Source: Streptomyces sp. CB02400 (lineage in GTDB: Bacteria; Actinomycetota; Actinomycetes; Streptomycetales; Streptomycetaceae). From it: DNA of 64,000 bases. The stretch lies in contig NZ_LIWB01000010.1 in the NCBI RefSeq assembly GCF_001905725.1, forward strand, positions 121,140 to 185,139, written 5' to 3'. The position numbers and the translations under genes are program-made. The notes beneath the pieces are model-generated. The model worked only from the letters and a program-made list of their open reading frames with translations, had not been told where the DNA came from and did no database searches. Positions 17,707 through 25,877 of this stretch are shown piece by piece. Every line of letters begins with the position of its first letter. The first letter of the stretch is position 1.

Positions 17707-17727
17707 CCACCGCATCATGTGCGGTGG
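17707..17727. promoter_or_regulatory. 8-bp inverted repeat upstream of conservon 1
   Basis: CCACCGCA-N5-TGCGGTGG is perfect and lies about 110 bp upstream of the cvnA start. It could be a regulator-binding site for the conservon promoter. The rest of the 17598-17983 interval shows no coding sequence, and I see no convincing promoter hexamers apart from an isolated TTGACA at 17732. Confidence 0.4.
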
Positions 17728-17983
17728 GCAGTTGACAAACTCATGCGGACAGCATCGCGCTCTGGTATGAGGCTTCGTACGACAGACCGATAACCCTCCC
17801 GAGCGCGGGATCGTGAATGAACAAGGAGCGATCAACGCTGGTCACAAGCGGTCGCCGCAGGTCCGCGAAGAGGGAAGGCCCCCGACCGCCCAAGCCCCGT
17901 CGGTGTGCCCGTCGACCGTCCGGGGTCAGCGGGTCAGGCGCTTTCGACCGCCGTCGCCGCACCCCACCCCTCCGGCCAGAACA

Positions 17984-18298
17984 TCACTCACCGTCACCAC
18001 TCAGCCAGGACGGGGAGGGTGCGCCACGCCGTACGGTGTTCAGGTAGTGGTCGCCGATGGCCCGCATGGTGGGACCGGCGGGGCCGCGGTCCACCAGCGC
18101 CAGGACGTTGCGCCAGAACCGGTCGGCGCCGTCCGCGTCGGTGAGGGCCGGCACGCGCTCGCCGGTGAGGAGGGCGGCCCTGGCGGTGACCGTGCCGGCC
18201 ATCGCCACCTGGGCGGCCGTGTCGGCGCGCCGCTCGTGGCCGAGCCCCCGTCCCGCCGCGAGGGCGTCCGCCATGGCCGCGGTCGCGCGGTCGGTCAC
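17984..18298 (-). CDS. Hypothetical protein, possibly the intact part of a decayed gene
   Basis: A 104-residue helical protein read from a GTG at 18298, with a coding-like composition (RADTAAQVAMAGTVTARAALL and DRFWRNVLALVDRG). I do not recognise it. The same frame stays open and coding-like for about 190 bases upstream (for example PPHDEADLLLAYGELALALHTAS just before, and a TCPTALCRRA stretch farther up) without any ATG or GTG, so the true gene may have lost its start. It sits between the two divergent conservons. Confidence 0.5.
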   Translation of the reverse strand: MTDRATAAMADALAAGRGLGHERRADTAAQVAMAGTVTARAALLTGERVPALTDADGADRFWRNVLALVDRGPAGPTMRAIGDHYLNTVRRGAPSPSWLSGDGE

Positions 18299-18493
18299 CG
18301 CCGAGGCGGTGTGGAGCGCGAGGGCGAGTTCTCCGTAGGCCAGCAGGAGATCGGCCTCGTCGTGCGGCGGCCGTACGGTGCCCGGACGGCCGGCCGGCGC
18401 GGACGACTCCTTCCTCGCCCCGTCACCGACCGCCCGCCGGCACAGGGCCGTCGGACACGTGAGGAGGTGTGTTGTCGGCCGCGTACTGAACCG

Positions 18494-18775
18494 TCACTGC
18501 ACGTCGCGGACCGCGAGCAGTTCGACCGCCGCCCCGGACGATTCCAGCAGTGGTGCGGCGGCGGAACGCCGGGGGCCCGCCCGGTAGGAGGCGAGGTCCT
18601 CGCTGGTGGGAAAGGTGATGAGGTGGGCCTCGACCTGATCGTCCAGAGTGCGCAGTCGTCGCTCAAGACGCCCTCCGTACTCGGCGAGGAGCGGCAGAAC
18701 GGCGCTTTCACAAGCGTCGAAGGCACCCAGGCCTCCTCCAGGCAGCCGAGCGAGCATCAAGTACGTGACGGCCAT
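18494..18775 (-). CDS. Small alpha/beta-barrel (DUF1330-like) hypothetical protein
   Basis: A 93-residue protein with the strand-helix-strand pattern of dimeric ferredoxin-like barrels: MAVTYLMLARLPGGG, then a helix FDACESAVLPLLAEYGGRLERRLRT and a strand VEAHLITFPTSEDLASYR. This is the DUF1330/antibiotic-monooxygenase-like fold seen in small stand-alone enzymes or binding proteins; function is unknown. The start is supported by proximity to a purine-rich stretch. It lies in the spacer between the two conservons, transcribed toward conservon 1. Confidence 0.6.
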   Translation of the reverse strand: MAVTYLMLARLPGGGLGAFDACESAVLPLLAEYGGRLERRLRTLDDQVEAHLITFPTSEDLASYRAGPRRSAAAPLLESSGAAVELLAVRDVQ

Positions 18776-18920
18776 GGCTCCCTCACGGTGGTCCGAAGGC
18801 AGTGATTCCTGACCCTAGTTGAACCGCACGTCCTCGACTCCGCCCCGGCGAGGGCCTCTTCGCGTGATCTCTGAATCAGTCGAGGGGACCGGAGGAACCA
18901 GGCCGAGGCGTGGCTGCGGC

Positions 18921-18975
18921 TCAGCAACCCGCGATGCGTGTGCGGACGACAACTCGCAGTGGCCCTTGGATGCCG
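18921..18975 (-). pseudogene. Short 3' gene remnant matching the end of the ORF at 37559
   Basis: The minus strand reads LRVVVRTRIAGC followed by a stop at 18921. The small ORF at 37559-37759 ends SRVVVRTRIVER-stop. At DNA level 18933-18953 and 37571-37591 agree at 20 of 21 positions. This looks like the tail of a repeated gene family, with only the last few codons left here. The rest of 18776-19293 holds no gene; an unusually AT-rich patch at 19075-19099 may mark the promoter of conservon 2. Confidence 0.45.
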
Positions 18976-19293
18976 GGGCTGCCTGAACTGCCGGACGGGG
19001 CGCGGCCCTGGTCTGCGCCCCGGAACTCGGACCACATTCCTCATGGGCGACGCGACAGCGGGCTCTTCCGCGTTAACGAAAATGTCGGACAATATTAAAT
19101 AACAGCCCGTCAGGTCCGCTCTAGCATGATCAGGACGCGGAGATCCCGCCATGGTCATGAGCCCCTTTCCACTCGGCCCGCACATGAGCCGCACATCCTC
19201 TTCATGCCGTGGAGAAGGCGCTCTCCGCGTCGCGGAAGTACTTCATCCGTTCGCCGGCAGCCGCGCGCCACCGCGCTACTCGACAGGGCCTCA

Positions 19294-21822
19294 ATGAAAC
19301 GTCAGGGCTGGTCCATCCGCCGCAAGTTCACCGCGCTCCTCCTGCTCCCGCTGGTGTCACTGGCCGCGCTCTGCGGCTACGCCGCCCACCTGGCTCTCGG
19401 CAACGCGCTGACCCTCTCGCGCGTCGACACCATCGGCAATCACCTCGCCGCACCCCTCGGCCGAGCCGTGATAGCCCTCCAGAGCGAACGGCGCGACGCG
19501 GTCGTGGCGGCCACCGTGCCGGACGGCGACCCCGCGTCGCTGACCGCAGGGCGCGCGGCCAGCGACGCGGCGATAGCGGCGTTCCTGAAGGAGGCGCACG
19601 ACGACGAGGTCCGCAGCGCGGAGAGCGACTCGGTGCGCGAGGGCATCGAACGCGCCGAGAAGTCCCTCGCCACCCTGAGCGACATCCGGCGCGGGACCGA
19701 CACGGGCACCAGTTCGCCGGACCAGGTCATGGCCGCCTACACCGGCATCAACCACGACATCGCCGAGGCGCTGCGCGCCATGACGATCCTCCCCGACCAG
19801 GACGCCCAGGAGTTCGGCCAGGCCCTCTACACCCAGGTGCCCGCAGGCGACCTCCTCTCCCAGGAGGACGCACTGATCTCGGCCACCGCCGCCACCCCCG
19901 ACCGCCGGCTGAGCGCCACCGCCTACCGCACCCTCGTCCAGACCATCGGCGCCCGACGGCTGCTGAGCGCCGAGGTGCTCGCCCGGCTGCCCGCCGCCCA
20001 GCGCAAGCCGTTCCTGGAACTCGCCGCACCCGGCGGGGCCATGGCCGAGGTCACCGCCCTGGAGGACAGGCTCATCGACGCGGGCCCGACCGCCCGCACG
20101 CTCCCCTTCACCATCGCGCAGTGGCGTGCCGCCTACGACGCGGCGGCCAAGGTGAACGGCACGACCGCCCTCGACTACATCCGCCTGGTCTTCACCCTCA
20201 CCGGCCCCCCGGCCCACCGCGCCTTCGTCGAACTCGCCGTCGCGGGAACGCTCAGCCTCGCCTCGCTGATCGTCTCCGTCGTGATGTCGGTCCGCATGGC
20301 GCGCTCCCTCGTCGGCGACATCAACCGCCTCAACACCTCCTCGCGCAACCTCACCGACGACAGACTCCGCGACGTCGTGGGCCGACTGCGCCGCGGCGAG
20401 ACGGTGGACGTCCGCACCGGCATGAAGAGCCCCGTCTTCGTCAACCGGGAGATGGCGGAGCTCGGGGCCGCCTTCGGCGCGCTGCAACGCACCGCCGTGG
20501 ACCTCGCCCAGGAGGACGTCCGCCTGCACCAGGGCATCAACCAGCTCTTCACCAATCTCGCCCGCCGCAGCCAGGTTCTCATCCACCGGCAGCTCAGTCT
20601 GCTCGACGTGATGGAACGCCACGAGGAGGACGCCAACACCCTGGACCGGCTCTTCGAACTCGACCAGCTCGCCACCCGCATGCGGCGCTACGCCGAAGGC
20701 CTGCTGATCGTCTCCGGTTCCGCGCCGGGCCGGTTCTGGCGCCGGGCGGTCCCCGTGGTGGACGTCGTCCGCGGCGGCATCGCGGAGACCGAACAGTACG
20801 CGCGGGTCGTCGTACTGCCCGTGCCGACGGTGGGCATCCAGGGTCGTGCCGCCGCCGACGTCATCCACCTGCTCGCCGAACTCATCGAGAACGCGGAGGT
20901 GTTCTCGCCCTCCGACAGCGAGGTCCGGGTCAGCGTGGGCAAGGCGGCCAGCGGCCTGGTCATCGAGATCGACGACCGCGGCCTCGGCATGCCTCCGGAG
21001 GAACTGGACGCGGCCAACCGGCGCCTCGGCGCACCGCTGGACGTCACCACCCTGGACAGCACCCGCCTCGGTCTGGTCACCGTGGGCCGCCTGGCCCACC
21101 GCCACGGCATCGAGGTGACCCTGCGCCGCTCGCCCTACGGCGGCGTCAACGCGGTGGTCCTCATCCCGGACGCCCTGCTGGAGTGGACCCAGCCCCCGTC
21201 AGCGCCCCCGGCCCCGCCGGCCCCCGAGGCCCTGACCCCGACACCCACGGGCCCACCGGCACCCACGCGGGCTCACGCGGCTCCGGTCCCGCCGGCCCCC
21301 GAGGCCCTGGCCCCGACACCCGCGGGCCCGCCGGAACGGGCTCACGCGGCCCCGGCCCCGGCGCGCCCCCACCCCTCCCCGGCCCCGGCCCCGGCCCCGG
21401 CCCCGGCCCCGGCGCAGGGCAACATGATCGACGGCCTCCCGGTCCGTGTACCCCAGGCGAACCTCTCGGACGAGGCCGCCTCGAGCAGCGACACCGGTGG
21501 TCGCGGACAGCTCATGGACTGGGGCCGTACCGACTACGAGCGACGCGTCGGCCCACCGGCCCCAGCAGCGGCACCGGCACCGGCACCGGCCGGAACCGCG
21601 ACGCGCGGCCCCGCCGGCCCCCGCCCCCACCCGGGCGAACGCCCCGACCAGGTCCGTTCGATGATGTCCGCCCTCCAGGCGGGCGCGGCCCGCGCCCGGG
21701 TCGAGCAGTACGCGGCCCCCGGCGACCCGGCCGGCCGGCCGCGTGGCGACGCGCTCGGCCACGACGCGCACGCCGCCTTCCCGGCCCACATCCCCACCCC
21801 CACTTCCAGAAAGCGTGGTTGA
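19294..21822 (+). CDS. Conservon sensor kinase-like protein CvnA with nitrate-sensing-like domain
   Basis: An 842-residue membrane kinase. One transmembrane segment is at about residues 13-35 (FTALLLLPLVSLAALCGYAAH), followed by a ~280-residue extracytoplasmic domain of the NIT (nitrate/nitrite-sensing) type, a second transmembrane segment near 325-345, HAMP (RSLVGDINRLNTSS), a dimerisation helix, and HATPase at about 500-620 (LLAELIENAEVFSP; IDDRGLGMPPEELD). The C-terminal 200 residues are Pro/Ala-rich with 25-residue repeats. The ATG at 19294 gives a clean Arg/Lys-rich membrane start. It begins a four-gene conservon with overlapping or near-overlapping downstream genes. Confidence 0.92.
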   Translation: MKRQGWSIRRKFTALLLLPLVSLAALCGYAAHLALGNALTLSRVDTIGNHLAAPLGRAVIALQSERRDAVVAATVPDGDPASLTAGRAASDAAIAAFLKEAHDDEVRSAESDSVREGIERAEKSLATLSDIRRGTDTGTSSPDQVMAAYTGINHDIAEALRAMTILPDQDAQEFGQALYTQVPAGDLLSQEDALISATAATPDRRLSATAYRTLVQTIGARRLLSAEVLARLPAAQRKPFLELAAPGGAMAEVTALEDRLIDAGPTARTLPFTIAQWRAAYDAAAKVNGTTALDYIRLVFTLTGPPAHRAFVELAVAGTLSLASLIVSVVMSVRMARSLVGDINRLNTSSRNLTDDRLRDVVGRLRRGETVDVRTGMKSPVFVNREMAELGAAFGALQRTAVDLAQEDVRLHQGINQLFTNLARRSQVLIHRQLSLLDVMERHEEDANTLDRLFELDQLATRMRRYAEGLLIVSGSAPGRFWRRAVPVVDVVRGGIAETEQYARVVVLPVPTVGIQGRAAADVIHLLAELIENAEVFSPSDSEVRVSVGKAASGLVIEIDDRGLGMPPEELDAANRRLGAPLDVTTLDSTRLGLVTVGRLAHRHGIEVTLRRSPYGGVNAVVLIPDALLEWTQPPSAPPAPPAPEALTPTPTGPPAPTRAHAAPVPPAPEALAPTPAGPPERAHAAPAPARPHPSPAPAPAPAPAPAQGNMIDGLPVRVPQANLSDEAASSSDTGGRGQLMDWGRTDYERRVGPPAPAAAPAPAPAGTATRGPAGPRPHPGERPDQVRSMMSALQAGAARARVEQYAAPGDPAGRPRGDALGHDAHAAFPAHIPTPTSRKRG
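21211..21360. repeat. 75-bp duplicated Pro/Ala-rich segment inside the kinase gene
   Basis: GCCCCGCCGGCCCCCGAGG at 21211 returns as a near copy at 21286, 75 bp later, encoding PPAPEALTPTPTGPP and PPAPEALAPTPAGPP. Further on, 21379-21415 is a pure Ala-Pro dipeptide run. The linker is therefore expanded by repeat duplication and probably varies between strains. Confidence 0.75.
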
Positions 21823-21826
21823 CAGC

Positions 21827-22237
21827 GTGGCTGACATGACCCAGGTCGGCCCGTCCGAGACGGGCTCTCCTCTCGACTGGCTGCTGAGCGACATGGTGCG
21901 CAACGTGCCGGAGATCGGCCACGCCGTCCTGCTGTCCACGGACGGGCTGCTGCTCGGCGCCTCCGAGGCACTCGACCGCGACCAGGCCGAGCGGCTCTCC
22001 GCGGTCGCCTCCGGGTTCCACAGCCTCGCCAAGGGCGCCGGGCGCCACTTCGGCGGCGGCGCGGTGCTCCAGACCATGGTGGAGATGGAGGGCGGCTTCC
22101 TGTTCGTGTGCGCGGCGGGCGACAACTCCTGTCTGACGGCGCTGACCCGCCAGGGCGCGGACATCGGCGTCGTCGCCTACGAGATGGCCATGCTGGTCAA
22201 ACGCCTCGGCTTCCACATGTCGGTCGAGTCACGATGA
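21827..22237 (+). CDS. Conservon roadblock/LC7 protein CvnB
   Basis: A 136-residue roadblock protein: SPLDWLLSDMVRNVPEIGHAVLLSTDGLLLG near residue 14 and YEMAMLVKRLGFHM at the end, closely like CvnB of the other conservon. The GTG at 21827 lies four bases after the kinase stop; the ATG at 21836 and GTGs at 21815/21818 region are alternatives. It is followed by cvnC with an ATGA overlap. Confidence 0.92.
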   Translation: MADMTQVGPSETGSPLDWLLSDMVRNVPEIGHAVLLSTDGLLLGASEALDRDQAERLSAVASGFHSLAKGAGRHFGGGAVLQTMVEMEGGFLFVCAAGDNSCLTALTRQGADIGVVAYEMAMLVKRLGFHMSVESR

Positions 22238-22602
22238 CCCACGCGCAATGGGTGGACGAGGCGGCCGGCCCGGTCGTCCGCCCGTACGCCATGGTGCGGG
22301 GGCGGACCCGCAACGAGGGCTACTTCTTCGACCTCGTGGCCTTCGTGGTCGCGACGGTCGACACGCTCCAGCACGAGGTGGAGACGCAGCCCGAGCACCG
22401 GGCGATCCTCGCCCTCTGCCGCAGCCCGCGCCCGGTGGGCGAGGTGGCGGCGCGCATGAACCTGCCGGTGGGGGTCGTACGTGTGCTGCTCGGAGACCTC
22501 TTCAACGCCCGGGCCATCCGGGTGCGGCAGCCCGCCGACCCGGCGGCGCGGCCCAGCGTCCGGATGATCAGAGAAGTACTCGAAGGACTGCGCGCACTGT
22601 GA
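22234..22602 (+). CDS. Conservon protein CvnC (DUF742)
   Basis: A 122-residue DUF742 protein beginning WVDEAAGPVVRPYAMVRGRT, with the central ILALCRSPRPVGEVAARMNLPVGVVRVLLGDL region that aligns by eye with the CvnC at 14744. The start overlaps the cvnB stop as ATGA, and the last codon overlaps a possible GTG start for cvnD. Function is known only by association with the conservon complex. Confidence 0.93.
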   Translation: MTHAQWVDEAAGPVVRPYAMVRGRTRNEGYFFDLVAFVVATVDTLQHEVETQPEHRAILALCRSPRPVGEVAARMNLPVGVVRVLLGDLFNARAIRVRQPADPAARPSVRMIREVLEGLRAL

Positions 22603-22628
22603 GTACGAGACGGAAAGGCAAGCCCGCC

Positions 22629-23204
22629 ATGTCACGGACAGAGCTGCCGGACGCCGCGAAGATCCTGGTGGCAGGGGGCTTCGGGGTGGGGAAGAGCACG
22701 CTGGTCTCCACGGTCAGCGAGATCGTCCCCTTCCACACGGAGGAGACGCTGACACGGTCCGGTGTCGACGTGGACGATCTGTCGGGTGTCGAACGGAAGG
22801 GCACGACCACGGTGGCCCTGGACTTCGGCCGGATCACCATCCACAACCGTCTCGCGCTCTTCCTGTTCGGCACCCCCGGCCAGGACCGCTTCTGGTTCAT
22901 GTGGGAGGAACTGGCCGCCGGGGCGCTCTGCGCGATCGTCCTGGCCGACACCCGACGGCTGCCCGACTGCTTCCCGGCCGTCGACTACTTCGAACGCAGC
23001 GGGCTGCCGTTCGTGGTCGCCGTCAACTGTTTCGAGGGCGCCCGCCAGTACCCGGCGGAGACGGTACGCCAGGCACTGACGCTGGGCCCGCACGTACCGG
23101 TCCTGCTCTGCGACGCCCGCCTGCGCGCCTCGGTCAAGGAGACGTTGATCCAGGCGGTCGAACACGTTCTGACGGTGGAGACCCAACGCGGGACGGCAAT
23201 ATAG
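22629..23204 (+). CDS. Conservon GTP-binding protein CvnD
   Basis: A 191-residue GTPase: P-loop GGFGVGKST near residue 16, switch II FGTPGQDRFWFMW near residue 76, and the expected VNCF in place of the NKxD-type motif. A GTG at 22599 overlapping the cvnC stop would add ten basic residues (VSTRRKGKPA) and is about as likely as the ATG at 22629. Close to the CvnD at 14137, but without its acidic N-terminal tail. Last gene of conservon 2. Confidence 0.92.
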   Translation: MSRTELPDAAKILVAGGFGVGKSTLVSTVSEIVPFHTEETLTRSGVDVDDLSGVERKGTTTVALDFGRITIHNRLALFLFGTPGQDRFWFMWEELAAGALCAIVLADTRRLPDCFPAVDYFERSGLPFVVAVNCFEGARQYPAETVRQALTLGPHVPVLLCDARLRASVKETLIQAVEHVLTVETQRGTAI

Positions 23205-23563
23205 GTCCCGCATCACGGACATGGACGGCGCCGGTGGCCACGGCGGCTTCGATGCCATCGGGGCCGTCCCCGGGCCCGGATTCCGCTCTCATCCGGCGGT
23301 CTGCCCGGCCGGGTCCGATGACGGCGTGAACGACCAGGCCCGCGCCATGCGGTCGCGCCCCGGCAAGGTCGTCCCCCATCGACGTCACAGCTCGCCCTCG
23401 AGGTCGAGATCGCCGAGTGGCCGTCGGTACACCGCTCCGTCAATGACATCTTCCGTATAGGTTCCGGGAGCTGCTGGAGAGCACCTGAGGCATGGTGGTG
23501 GCGATCGCGGCGCAGATGACGTAGGTGGCCGCCTCAGTCGCTGTGAGGCACGATCAAGCTGTG
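23205..23563. other. Intergenic stretch with a possible gene remnant
   Basis: No intact gene. The minus strand near 23460-23386 reads GTYTEDVIDGAVYRRPLGD and on to LDLEGEL-stop, which has a coding look but no start or recognisable partner; it may be the tail of a lost gene. No terminator hairpin or clear promoter is visible. Confidence 0.35.
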
Positions 23564-24619
23564 ATGAAACGTGTCATGGGTGCCGCTGTTCTCTACCGCC
23601 ATGGGGGCATGGAAGCGCTGGGGCTACGGACCGACTGGCCGCTGCCCGAGCCCGGTCCGGGGCAGGTGCTGGTCCGGGTGGCCGCGGCGGCGATGAACAA
23701 CACGGATGTGTGGACTCGCGAAGGGGCGTACGGGCTGCCCGGACGTCCGGAGGCGAAGGCGGGATGGCGGGGTCCACTGGAGTTCCCGCTGATCCAGGGC
23801 GGCGACATCGCGGGCACCGTCAGCGAAGTCGGTGCCGGCGTACCGGCGAAGTGGGTGGGCTGCCGGGTGTTGGTCGATCCCGCCTTCTACGCCGACGACC
23901 GTGAGGACGCTCCGCCCGTCGGTCTGCTGGGCAGTGAGAGGGACGGCGGCTTCGCCGAGTACGTCGTGGTGGATGCCGACCGCCTGCATGACATGAGCGC
24001 CTCCCCGCTCTCCGACCAGGAGCTGGCCGCCCTCCCGGTCGCCTACGGCACGGCGATGGGCATGCTGGAACGTGCGGAGATCCGCAGTGGTGAGACGGTG
24101 CTCGTCACCGGAGCCTCCGGCGGGGTGGGCCTGGCCCTGGTGCAGCTCGCGGCAGCTCGCGGCGCGCGGGTGGTGGCGCTGACCAGCGGCGCCAAGGCCG
24201 CCGCGCTGGAGGAGGCCGGCGCCTCGGCGACGCTGCCCAGGGACGCGGACCCCGCCGATCTGGAACGCCGGCTGGCCGCGGTGGCGCCCGGGGGCCTGGA
24301 CGCCGTCGCGGACGTGGCGGGAGGACCGTGGCTCGAGCGGCTCCTGCCCGCTCTTCGGGAGAACGGACGCTGGGTCGTCGCCGGTGCCGTCGCGGGCCCC
24401 GTCATCACCTTCGACCTGCGTCGCCTCTACCTGCACAACCTCCGTCTCATCGGCTCCTCCATGCACACCCGCGCCCATTTCGCAGCTCTGGCCGGCCTGG
24501 CCCGCACCGGAAGCGTGCGACCCCGCATCGCGGCCGGCTTCCCCCTGAGCGACATCCACGCCGCTCAGAAGGCGTTTCAGGGCGGTACCCATGTAGGAAA
24601 GATCACGATCATCCCGTGA
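23564..24619 (+). CDS. Zinc-independent alcohol dehydrogenase/quinone oxidoreductase-like protein (MDR family)
   Basis: A 351-residue medium-chain reductase. The N-terminal GroES-like domain has PGPGQVLVRVAAAAMNNTDVWTREG, with Asn-Asn-Thr-Asp where zinc enzymes carry Cys, and there is no structural-zinc Cys cluster, so it is probably zinc-free. The Rossmann motif is TGASGGVGLALVQLA near residue 185. The C-terminus FPLSDIHAAQKAFQGGTHVGKITIIP is typical. NADPH-dependent reduction of quinones or enones is the usual role. The ATG at 23564 follows a GTG that could also start. It stands alone. Confidence 0.88.
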   Translation: MKRVMGAAVLYRHGGMEALGLRTDWPLPEPGPGQVLVRVAAAAMNNTDVWTREGAYGLPGRPEAKAGWRGPLEFPLIQGGDIAGTVSEVGAGVPAKWVGCRVLVDPAFYADDREDAPPVGLLGSERDGGFAEYVVVDADRLHDMSASPLSDQELAALPVAYGTAMGMLERAEIRSGETVLVTGASGGVGLALVQLAAARGARVVALTSGAKAAALEEAGASATLPRDADPADLERRLAAVAPGGLDAVADVAGGPWLERLLPALRENGRWVVAGAVAGPVITFDLRRLYLHNLRLIGSSMHTRAHFAALAGLARTGSVRPRIAAGFPLSDIHAAQKAFQGGTHVGKITIIP

Positions 24620-24943
24620 CGGGCCGGTCCCGCCGGACACCTTCGTGGGCGGCAATGTCGGCCTCCTGGTCGAGGGCGGCCTCAGAGCGGGCCCGACCTG
24701 GCCGCGGGGTGTCCGCGGCCGTCGCCCGGCACGTCCGACGAGACCGGACAACTGCTCCCTGGCTCCGATCGCCGCCTCCGTCATCCGTGTTCCAACCCCC
24801 GCGTCGGGATCATCGGTGTGCGCGCCGGCGCGGCCGCCGGCCCCCTCACCCACACCTGCGGCACGGCCGCCATGCCCCACAACCGTCCCCGCGCCGCCGA
24901 TCCCGACAACACCCTGGCCGCATGGCGCAACTGCTGAGCCACC
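24620..24943. other. Intergenic stretch, no supported gene
   Basis: Several frames are open but the residue composition is shadow-like. One short plus-strand run ending at the TGA near 24935 (GIIGVRAGAAAGPLTHTCG) could be a gene tail, but nothing links it to a known family. A strong hairpin follows at 24944. Confidence 0.4.
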
Positions 24944-24983
24944 CGTCGAGGGAGGGGCCCGGAGCCGGGCCCCTCCCTCGACG
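24944..24983. terminator. Strong bidirectional terminator hairpin
   Basis: An 18-bp perfect stem (CGTCGAGGGAGGGGCCCG and its complement) with a GAGC loop lies 28 bp downstream of the minus-strand CcdA-like gene. It probably ends that thiol-redox operon and could also stop plus-strand transcription. Confidence 0.88.
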
Positions 24984-25010
24984 CGTATCAGGTGTGCGGG
25001 CGAAGGTGCG

Positions 25011-25877
25011 TCACTCGTGTGCGGCCGGCTCCGTTTCCGGCGGTGACTGCTGCTCCCGCCTGCCGGCCGGCCGGAGCAGCACCAGCAGGGCGGCCGACGC
25101 CGCCGCGCCGGCCAGGAGCAGCAGGACCAGCCGGTCGGAGACCGCTGCGCCGATGTCGGACAGCCGTTCCTCCAGGGCGAATTCGGTGTCGGTGCTCAGT
25201 ACCGACGGCAGCGCGGATGTGCCGTCGAAGGCCAGGAACGCCACTCCGAGAGCGATGAAGAACAGGCCGCCGACGAGCGAGGTGCTGTGCAGCGTCACCG
25301 GTCCCACCCGGAAGGTCCGGCCGCGCAGCCAGCGCCTGCGGCCCAGGTCGAACCGGTCCCACAGCGACGCCAGCGCGAACATCGGAACCGCCATGCCCAG
25401 GGCGTAGACGGCGAGCAGTACCCCGCCGTGCAGGGGGTCGCCGTCCACGGCCGCCACGGTCAGGATGGAGCCCAGGATCGGTCCCGCGCAGAATCCCGCC
25501 AGTCCGTACACCGCGCCCAGGGCGAACACCGACAGGGCCGAGCCCGAACGGCGTCCGCCCGCGGCCTGCGCCATCCGGCGGGAGCCGAAGCCCACCCCGG
25601 CGATCTGCGCCACGCCCAGGGCGACGACCGTCCATCCTCCCACGGTCACCAGGGTGTCGCGGTGGCCGTAGAAGAGGCGGCCGGCGAACGAGCCGGCCAC
25701 GCCGAGCGGTACGAGTGTCGTGCACAGCCCGGCGTAGAACAGGCCGGTACGCGTCACCAGCCGGGTGCGGCTGGTGAAGGAGTAGGCGAAGAAGGCCGGC
25801 AGCAGCAGTGCGCTGCACGGGCTGAGCAGGGCCAGCAGTCCGCCGAGGAACGCCACCGCCAGGCCGACTTCGCTCAT
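25011..25877 (-). CDS. CcdA/DsbD-like thiol-disulfide transmembrane transporter
   Basis: A 288-residue polytopic membrane protein. The first helix contains LLSPCSALLLPAF and a later helix GLAGFCAGPILGS: the two conserved cysteines, each near a proline, that carry electrons across the membrane in CcdA/DsbD proteins. Six core helices are followed by a seventh hydrophobic segment and a polar tail. It overlaps the DsbA-like gene by an ATGA, so the pair is coupled: CcdA supplies reducing power to the outward-facing thioredoxin. Cytochrome c maturation partners (ResB/ResC) are not present here. Confidence 0.9.
   Translation of the reverse strand: MSEVGLAVAFLGGLLALLSPCSALLLPAFFAYSFTSRTRLVTRTGLFYAGLCTTLVPLGVAGSFAGRLFYGHRDTLVTVGGWTVVALGVAQIAGVGFGSRRMAQAAGGRRSGSALSVFALGAVYGLAGFCAGPILGSILTVAAVDGDPLHGGVLLAVYALGMAVPMFALASLWDRFDLGRRRWLRGRTFRVGPVTLHSTSLVGGLFFIALGVAFLAFDGTSALPSVLSTDTEFALEERLSDIGAAVSDRLVLLLLAGAAASAALLVLLRPAGRREQQSPPETEPAAHE

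Noticed and set aside
17732..17771. TTGACA with a TATGAG downstream, as a promoter
   Set aside because: The spacing is about 28 bases, far from 16-18, and no plus-strand gene follows for 1.5 kb.
18295..18726. 143-residue minus-strand frame overlapping two small genes
   Set aside because: It overlaps the 93-residue DUF1330-like gene in another frame and has low-complexity Arg/Ser composition.
21379..21415. CRISPR-like or satellite repeat
   Set aside because: It is a simple CCGGCC run encoding Ala-Pro inside a kinase linker, with no spacers.
21743..21826. Upstream extension of CvnB starting at 21743
   Set aside because: It would overlap the kinase C-terminus by 80 bp; the GTG at 21827 just after the kinase stop gives the conserved family N-terminus.
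24645..25046. 133-residue plus-strand frame after the quinone oxidoreductase
   Set aside because: Pro/Arg/Ala-rich, no motif, and it runs through the terminator hairpin and into the opposite-strand CcdA gene.
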